A DNA stretch of 9,328 nt, taken from Peptococcaceae bacterium. Lineage in GTDB: Bacteria > Bacillota > Dehalobacteriia > UBA7702. The notes under the pieces were generated by a model. It had not been told where the DNA came from, searched no databases, and saw nothing but the letters and a program-made list of their open reading frames with translations. The stretch lies in assembly GCA_019415505.1 (NCBI GenBank), contig DXZC01000085.1:1-9328 (forward strand), written 5' to 3'. The position numbers and the translations under genes were made by a program. Every line of letters starts with the position of its first letter. The first letter of the stretch is position 1. Shown here piece after piece: positions 4,484-9,328 of this stretch.

Positions 4484-7400
4484 TCCACCACCACCAAATC
4501 TTCAACATCTATTTTGCCGAGGACCTTACCCTCAGTGAGATTAAACACATAAATATCTCCCATAACTTGTTTGCCGCTCTCGGTCACCCTAAAGTAAATC
4601 TCCGCCGCTGTGTCCATAGTTAAATAAATGCCATGGCCGTGGTCGGCAACTAGATTATCCTGTTTTAGGAAGGAGACATTGGCCGCAGTAGAATACAGCA
4701 TATATAAGGCGTTATCCTCAGCATATTCCGGCCAGGAGGCGGACAGGCTCAGAATATCCCCCACTTTGGCGGTGTCGGTTTTCTCTCCCTTGAGGGCAAA
4801 GGCGCCCTTAATTGTCCCTTCTGTATCTGGCAGCCAGGGTTCAATGCTCAACCGTTGCTTATCGCTGGAGACCTCATCCTCGGCTAATTCTACAGCAGCT
4901 AAATCAACATAATTCAGCAAACAGCGGCACAGCATATAGCGGTTAGTTTGGGTCGACATATCTACAGACATGAGGTAATCTAAAAGCCCGGCGGTATCGT
5001 CCTTGCCCAATTTCATACTGAGATCCAGCATAAAGAGGGCCCTTAAAACACTATCCGGTTCGTCCTCCTTATGGAAAAGGGTACTGTTCCCCACTGTACG
5101 CAAATCCTTAGCTAAGGAATTATAAATTTCTAACGCATTTTCCGTTATACCGGCGGCGTAAAAAGCCTCGGCTAAATATAATTTAGCCCGGTCGCTGAAA
5201 GAGGAGTCATCAATATGATAAACCATATTTTCCACAGGCGCCTCATCTAACAGGCTGAGGCCCCAGTAGGCTAAAGCTAAAATCTCGGAATCATTGTCCA
5301 TGGCCATTTTGTTGCGGAAGAACGCCTCTAAGGCCCCTTTATCATACTCAACGCCGCCAGAGTCAGCCACTAAAGCTGATAGCAGCATATCGCCTTTAGC
5401 GCCGGGCAGGCGGCTAAAGCTGCCATCGGCGTTTTGGTAGGAGCTTAAATCGTTGTTAATATAGGTGGCCAGCAGACCGCTATTGTCCCTCAGGGAGCTA
5501 TAAAATTCCTGCCGCCCCATTACCTGTAATAGTTGGTTGCCGGGAAAGAGATTATAAGCAAACAATTTTTGGAAATAAGCTGCCTCATTGCCAGGCACCG
5601 CATATATCTCAGCCGCTGAATCAGTGGGTTCGTCAGATACCGCCATAAAGCCTGGTTCCGCACTGTAAACTGTGAACTCCAAAACCTCGCTGGCCACAGT
5701 TAAACCGGAGCGGGATAAATTAACTTTACAAATGTGCCGCCCTAACTCTGGGGTTCCTAAATCTACTATAACGTCATGCTCCGCAGCGCCGTCGTCTACT
5801 TGAACGTCATCCAGCAGAACCTCATATGCCAGGTCATCGCCACCGTTTAAAGCCAAGTTGAGGGATATAGCTTCTCCCTGCCGATAAAAATCAGCTAAAC
5901 CTGTAACCAGTTGCCCGCCGTTCATAATTGACACAGGCAGATAACGGCAAAGGGCAGCGCCATTTTCCGCTTGCGCTAGCAAGCGTAAATAATAATTACC
6001 GGACAAACCCTTAGTATTAAAGACAAAATAGCCTTGACTATTGATAAAGGCGGCTAGTGGTTGGGATTCCGCCATAATATCACTGGCTTGGGTAAAATCC
6101 CGTCCCAGTAGGGCCACGGGGAGAATTCCTTCATATAATTCCGCCCGAATTACGGTACTTTCACCGCTGGCAGAGGCTATAACTTCCAGGTTTTCGCCAG
6201 AATTTACCGTATATCCCTCCTCGGTATTTAAGGTAAGAGGGGTGTTATCCTGGGGGATGGTCATAATATACCGCTCACCAGTAAAAGCCACTGTAAAGCT
6301 GGGGTTAGAGGCTTCGCCCGTTTCAATGACAAAATGGCCGTTTTGCAGCACAAAAGATATTGCAGACTGACTATCCCCCACTTCATCTGTGGTATTAACC
6401 GAGGGTGATGCTATTTGACCTTCTGTTTCGTCAGCTACTGCCTTTTCGTCAGCTACTACATTATAGGAGATTGAGGCTGCCAAACGCTCACGGCCTAAAA
6501 CAGCAGTCAAGGTTGCTGTTTTACCAAGAGATGGTAAGTCCATAGTGTCTTCTGCCGTAATATAAACGGTGGTTTCGCCCTTCTCATCGGTTAAACCCCG
6601 GCTTGTTCCAGTAGAGCTATCAATTTTCAAACCGGCAATGGGGGAACCGTCAGCAAATACAGCTTTTACCTGAAAAGCTAAAGTTTCCCCTGGTGATACC
6701 TGGGTAGTGGTGGCATTTACCAAAAGCCGCCCGCTGCCGTTTACTTCCTGGCCGGCAACGCTAAAGCCGGTGTAGGCAACCTCTTGGCCGCCTACGGAGA
6801 CGCTGAGCCGGTAATTGCCCACCGGCAGCATAAGCTCGCGCAACGTGCCAGTGAAGGCGCCATTGGCCTCTATATCCACTCTGTTACGCATTATTTTACC
6901 ACTATCGCCGCTGAGGGTAACTATAGCGGTATCATATTCCTGGGATAAGTTGTAGGGCTTACGCAAGACGCCGCTAAAGGACAGTTCTTCACCTTTGGTT
7001 ACTGTAGTTTTATCAACTGCAATTTCACCTGAGTAACTAGGGGGAGTAAGGGAGGCCTGATCCAAAAAGACCACATGATTGATATTAGCATCTACAATCT
7101 GTAAGGCCCAAACCGAGGGGTCGGTTAACTGGGAGGCCGGACTATAGTTGTAGGCTATTTTAGCGCAACCGTTTTTATCAAAAGCCGTAACGTCATCCCC
7201 CACCCTAAGCTTAGCGCCGGACAAGGGTTCGTCACCATTGTGAGCCCACAAATAGATATCCTCACCATCAAACACCTGGTAAACTGATATATCATCAATG
7301 GTAACCGCCACATCGCAGGCAGCGCCACCCACAACTAAACGGAAGAGATACTGGCCTGGCGCTAAAGCGCCGTATTGGATTTTACCGTCTACCAAAGGCA

Positions 7401-8130
7401 TATCCTTCTTACCCAAATATTCCAGGCCCGAAGTATCGGCGGTAAACTTAGAGCGGCTGATATGGGCCCAGTCAGGCAGGGAAAATAAGGGGGTAAAGGC
7501 GTCCACAAACCTATCGTTAGAGGGGAACTGCCAAACCTTAACGCCCACAGCGGCATTGACGTTACCGCCTGAATCAGTATAACCTGCCTGTAAAACTACT
7601 TCTTGATTATTGGCAAAAAAGTATTGCCGTTTATCAACCTCAAAGGTGGCCTTTGCCGGTATGCGCAGGGCTGAATCTTGAGTTTCAAAGCTAAAGGCAG
7701 CGGGCTTTTCCAAGGTCTTGTCCATATCACGAATGGGCGAATTATTGCCAATATATACGGTGTAATAGGTTCCCGCTTCCCAGCGGCCGGCTGGGGTGAA
7801 AATCAGGCGGTCGTCCACAGCCTGCCAATCCCCTTTAATAGCGGGGGAAATCTTTATATCCCCGGCGGCATTTAAAGAAACTATCTGATTATAGCGAATT
7901 TCCAAGGCTTCGCCCTGGGATACTCCAGCTAGGCCGTCTAAAGAACAGGAAACTACCCGCAAGCTTTTTTCCGACAGGGCAAAAGCTTCCTCATTGCCGC
8001 TATAGGTAACTTCGCTGCGTACTATAGAAAAAATTATCACGCCAACAAACAGCCCCAGTAAAATACTGAGAAAAGCTAACGTCCTTTTATGTTGTCCCAG
8101 AAAGCCTTTACCCATAAAGTGAAATCCCAC
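4480..8130 (-). CDS. Large membrane-anchored alpha-2-macroglobulin-like protein lacking the thioester
   Basis: 1216 residues from the GTG at 8130, or 1211 from the ATG at 8115, which I prefer because AGGTGGG at 8126-8132 then lies upstream instead of overlapping the start. Residues 18-37 are one membrane anchor. Next come an SbsA-type Ig-like domain (about 57-151), several beta-sandwich macroglobulin-type domains (about 158-560, with the MG2-like ISVYQVFDGEDIYLWAHNGD near 281-300), an acidic low-complexity linker (about 560-592) and more beta domains to about 822. A helical block follows at about 842-1085 (SYQNADGSFSRLPGAKGDML, LALAYWGLSLLDEA, KLYLAEAFYAAGITENAL), which resembles the alpha/alpha toroid of thioester domains. 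A final beta domain ends the protein. Where a CxEQ thioester would sit it reads FPGNQLLQ. Alpha-2-macroglobulins trap proteases; without the thioester this one may bind without covalent capture. It is coupled by ATGA to the Memo-like gene. Confidence 0.75.
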   Translation of the reverse strand: MGFHFMGKGFLGQHKRTLAFLSILLGLFVGVIIFSIVRSEVTYSGNEEAFALSEKSLRVVSCSLDGLAGVSQGEALEIRYNQIVSLNAAGDIKISPAIKGDWQAVDDRLIFTPAGRWEAGTYYTVYIGNNSPIRDMDKTLEKPAAFSFETQDSALRIPAKATFEVDKRQYFFANNQEVVLQAGYTDSGGNVNAAVGVKVWQFPSNDRFVDAFTPLFSLPDWAHISRSKFTADTSGLEYLGKKDMPLVDGKIQYGALAPGQYLFRLVVGGAACDVAVTIDDISVYQVFDGEDIYLWAHNGDEPLSGAKLRVGDDVTAFDKNGCAKIAYNYSPASQLTDPSVWALQIVDANINHVVFLDQASLTPPSYSGEIAVDKTTVTKGEELSFSGVLRKPYNLSQEYDTAIVTLSGDSGKIMRNRVDIEANGAFTGTLRELMLPVGNYRLSVSVGGQEVAYTGFSVAGQEVNGSGRLLVNATTTQVSPGETLAFQVKAVFADGSPIAGLKIDSSTGTSRGLTDEKGETTVYITAEDTMDLPSLGKTATLTAVLGRERLAASISYNVVADEKAVADETEGQIASPSVNTTDEVGDSQSAISFVLQNGHFVIETGEASNPSFTVAFTGERYIMTIPQDNTPLTLNTEEGYTVNSGENLEVIASASGESTVIRAELYEGILPVALLGRDFTQASDIMAESQPLAAFINSQGYFVFNTKGLSGNYYLRLLAQAENGAALCRYLPVSIMNGGQLVTGLADFYRQGEAISLNLALNGGDDLAYEVLLDDVQVDDGAAEHDVIVDLGTPELGRHICKVNLSRSGLTVASEVLEFTVYSAEPGFMAVSDEPTDSAAEIYAVPGNEAAYFQKLFAYNLFPGNQLLQVMGRQEFYSSLRDNSGLLATYINNDLSSYQNADGSFSRLPGAKGDMLLSALVADSGGVEYDKGALEAFFRNKMAMDNDSEILALAYWGLSLLDEAPVENMVYHIDDSSFSDRAKLYLAEAFYAAGITENALEIYNSLAKDLRTVGNSTLFHKEDEPDSVLRALFMLDLSMKLGKDDTAGLLDYLMSVDMSTQTNRYMLCRCLLNYVDLAAVELAEDEVSSDKQRLSIEPWLPDTEGTIKGAFALKGEKTDTAKVGDILSLSASWPEYAEDNALYMLYSTAANVSFLKQDNLVADHGHGIYLTMDTAAEIYFRVTESGKQVMGDIYVFNLTEGKVLGKIDVEDLVVVE

Positions 8131-8132
8131 CT
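8126..8132 (-). promoter_or_regulatory. Ribosome binding site deciding the start of the large gene
   Basis: On the minus strand AGGTGGG precedes the ATG at 8115 by 10 bases. An upstream in-frame GTG (8130) is part of the same motif and cannot easily be used with it. The spacing is on the long side, so the choice is not certain. Confidence 0.5.
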
Positions 8133-8151
8133 ATTAAACATAATTATAGTT

Positions 8152-8180
8152 ATTATACCACGATTACATGATATTTCCAA
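8152..8180 (-). promoter_or_regulatory. Extended -10 promoter before the macroglobulin-like gene
   Basis: On the minus strand TTGGAA (8175-8180) is followed after 17 bases by TATAAT (8152-8157), preceded by TG one base upstream (TGGTATAAT), the extended -10 form. Transcription would begin near 8145. It sits in the 55-base gap after the VanZ-RDD stop, so the macroglobulin, Memo-like and methyltransferase genes can be transcribed independently of the upstream gene. Confidence 0.7.
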
Positions 8181-8185
8181 GTTAA

Positions 8186-9328
8186 TTATATCTCCCGGTC
8201 ATAATCCCGCATGATCAGGCTTTGACAGCGGGTATGACTGAACCGCTCGTGGAGCATAACCCTGTCTTTTTTAAAAAACGTGCTAAGGGCTTGAAAAAAG
8301 AAAATAAAGAATACCAAGGCAAATACCCCCACCAGAATGGTAACTGCCCAAGAATAGTGTACAGTATAGGATAACTCATTCAACTTTATGGCCACATAAA
8401 GGGAAGGCAAACAAAGGTAATAGAGTAAGCCGTAACGTATGGCGTATTGGCCAAGTCCGGCCCTTCCCCCCTTTTCATCGGTTATTTGTAGCTTGACAAT
8501 TTTTTTACCCACCGTGGCGCCGCCCAGCACATAGGTGCCGCCGATAAAATAGAGGGCCACCAACAGGACATAGAGAATTATATTACCGGGGGTAAAACCG
8601 GCGGCTTCCGGGCTTTTAATTATATTGCCCAGCAGCCAAAGTAAAGCAAAGATAATAAGCCAGTCCACAGCAGCGGCAATGAGCCGCCGCAAGGGTGAAA
8701 TAGATTCCCCTCTGGTATAGGAAATTTCATCCAATTTTTCCCGTTTCGGAAATACCCAGGTAAATAAGGGGGCAATAATAAAGCCGCAAAGGGCGCCGAA
8801 GGTATTGCACAGCAGGTCATCCACATCAAAAACACGGTAAGGACGGGGATATATGCCGTACAAGGCTGAAAGCTGAGTAAACTCAAAGAAAAGACTAAGG
8901 GCAAAACCAATGAGCACAGTGGTAAACCAGCCCCTTTTAAAATAGTAGCGCAGGTATACGCCTAAAGGCACCAGTATGACCATATTTAAGATGGTATGCC
9001 AAAAATCCACGTTATGCAGCAATATACCGTAAGTGCCCAGATCCCGGGGTGAAAAGCCGTCTATGGCCAGGATATCACGGCAGAATTGCAGGGGGTGAAG
9101 CTGCCAAATTGGTCCGGTTCCCGCCGCGGCCTCCTCCAGGGAGGGCAAAGGCAAAATCACCAGAAAATAGGTACAAAGCAAATAAAGGATAAAGGAATAT
9201 ACTACCGCGGCCCTAAAGATTACCACAGAGCCGTATTTCCGGTATTGATAGAGAAGATACGGTAAAGTAAAAACCAGGGCTAAAATGGGAAACAGCAGAA
9301 ATGCCGAATATATAGAATGAATATATTG
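8186..9328 (-). CDS. VanZ-RDD fusion membrane protein, N-terminus off the right edge
   Basis: The frame is open from the stop at 8186 to base 9328 (380 residues visible). A GTG at 9226 is not the start, because in-frame sequence upstream encodes a hydrophobic helix (SAFLLFPILALVFTLPYLLY) followed by QYRKYGSVV, which is the usual beginning of VanZ-type proteins. Numbering the visible chain, the VanZ domain is about 8-195 (FWHTILNMVILVPLGVYL, FEFTQL, DVDDLLCNTFGALCG) and the RDD domain about 211-369 (RRLIAAAVDW, GATVGKKIVKLQITDEKGG, LHERFSHT). About eight to nine membrane helices are expected. VanZ gives low-level teicoplanin resistance in enterococci; the role of most homologues is unknown. 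RDD domains are often linked to transport. No specific substrate can be given. Confidence 0.85.
   Translation of the reverse strand, partial: QYIHSIYSAFLLFPILALVFTLPYLLYQYRKYGSVVIFRAAVVYSFILYLLCTYFLVILPLPSLEEAAAGTGPIWQLHPLQFCRDILAIDGFSPRDLGTYGILLHNVDFWHTILNMVILVPLGVYLRYYFKRGWFTTVLIGFALSLFFEFTQLSALYGIYPRPYRVFDVDDLLCNTFGALCGFIIAPLFTWVFPKREKLDEISYTRGESISPLRRLIAAAVDWLIIFALLWLLGNIIKSPEAAGFTPGNIILYVLLVALYFIGGTYVLGGATVGKKIVKLQITDEKGGRAGLGQYAIRYGLLYYLCLPSLYVAIKLNELSYTVHYSWAVTILVGVFALVFFIFFFQALSTFFKKDRVMLHERFSHTRCQSLIMRDYDREI

Noticed and set aside
4485..4495. CCACCACCACC microsatellite at the end of the large gene
   Set aside because: Only three valine codons in a row; too short for likely slippage.
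4441..4912. Two plus-strand open frames (4441-4623, 4628-4912)
   Set aside because: Antisense to the Memo-like gene start and the macroglobulin-like gene end; no ribosome binding sites and no protein-like composition.
6041..7875. Plus-strand open frames within 6041-6370, 7298-7582 and 7678-7875
   Set aside because: Shadows of the large minus-strand gene; composition follows its reverse complement.
8620..8910. 96-codon minus-strand frame overlapping VanZ-RDD
   Set aside because: Alternative frame of the VanZ-RDD gene, whose own frame carries the conserved VanZ and RDD residues.

Overview
The window looks like chromosome from an endospore-forming, probably anaerobic Firmicute of the Clostridia/Peptococcaceae type. 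Three things point that way: a YlmC/YmxH-family sporulation PRC-barrel protein, a Cat1-type acyl-CoA:acetate/succinate CoA-transferase, and consensus sigma-A promoters with strong AGGAGG-like ribosome binding sites. Base composition is intermediate. No rRNA, tRNA, CRISPR array, transposase or convincing intrinsic terminator was seen. All genes except the small PRC-barrel gene lie on the minus strand, so the layout is described right to left.

Right part (9328 down to 2723): an apparent minus-strand gene string. It starts with a VanZ-RDD multi-membrane-spanning fusion whose 5' end is off the right edge; its frame is open to base 9328, so the apparent GTG start at 9226 is false. About 55 bases later comes a very large membrane-anchored, many-domain beta-sandwich protein. 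It ends in an alpha-helical thioester-domain-like region, so it reads as an alpha-2-macroglobulin relative that has lost the thioester. Its stop overlaps (ATGA) the start of a membrane-anchored MEMO1-like protein that lacks the usual metal ligands. A homocysteine S-methyltransferase-family protein follows 30 bases later. A good extended -10 promoter sits just before the large gene.

Middle (2041-2726): the homocysteine methyltransferase gene converges on the plus-strand ylmC-like gene, and the two stop codons share one TTAA. Upstream of ylmC is a 413-base region with a perfect 11-bp hairpin, a 10-bp inverted repeat, a consensus promoter for the CoA-transferase, and two overlapping start-poor open frames of unknown meaning.

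Left part (1-2040): a CoA-transferase gene split in two by an extra base in a run of nine G (nine C on the coding strand). Removing one base restores a 497-residue protein. The break is therefore either a sequencing error, a recent mutation or a slippage switch. A perfect TTGACA-16-TATAAT promoter starts three bases after its stop and drives a small coiled-coil/acidic protein whose C-terminus runs off the left edge.

The most unusual content is the cell-surface pair made of a thioester-less macroglobulin-like protein and a translationally coupled, ligand-less Memo-like protein. No function is known to me for this pair.
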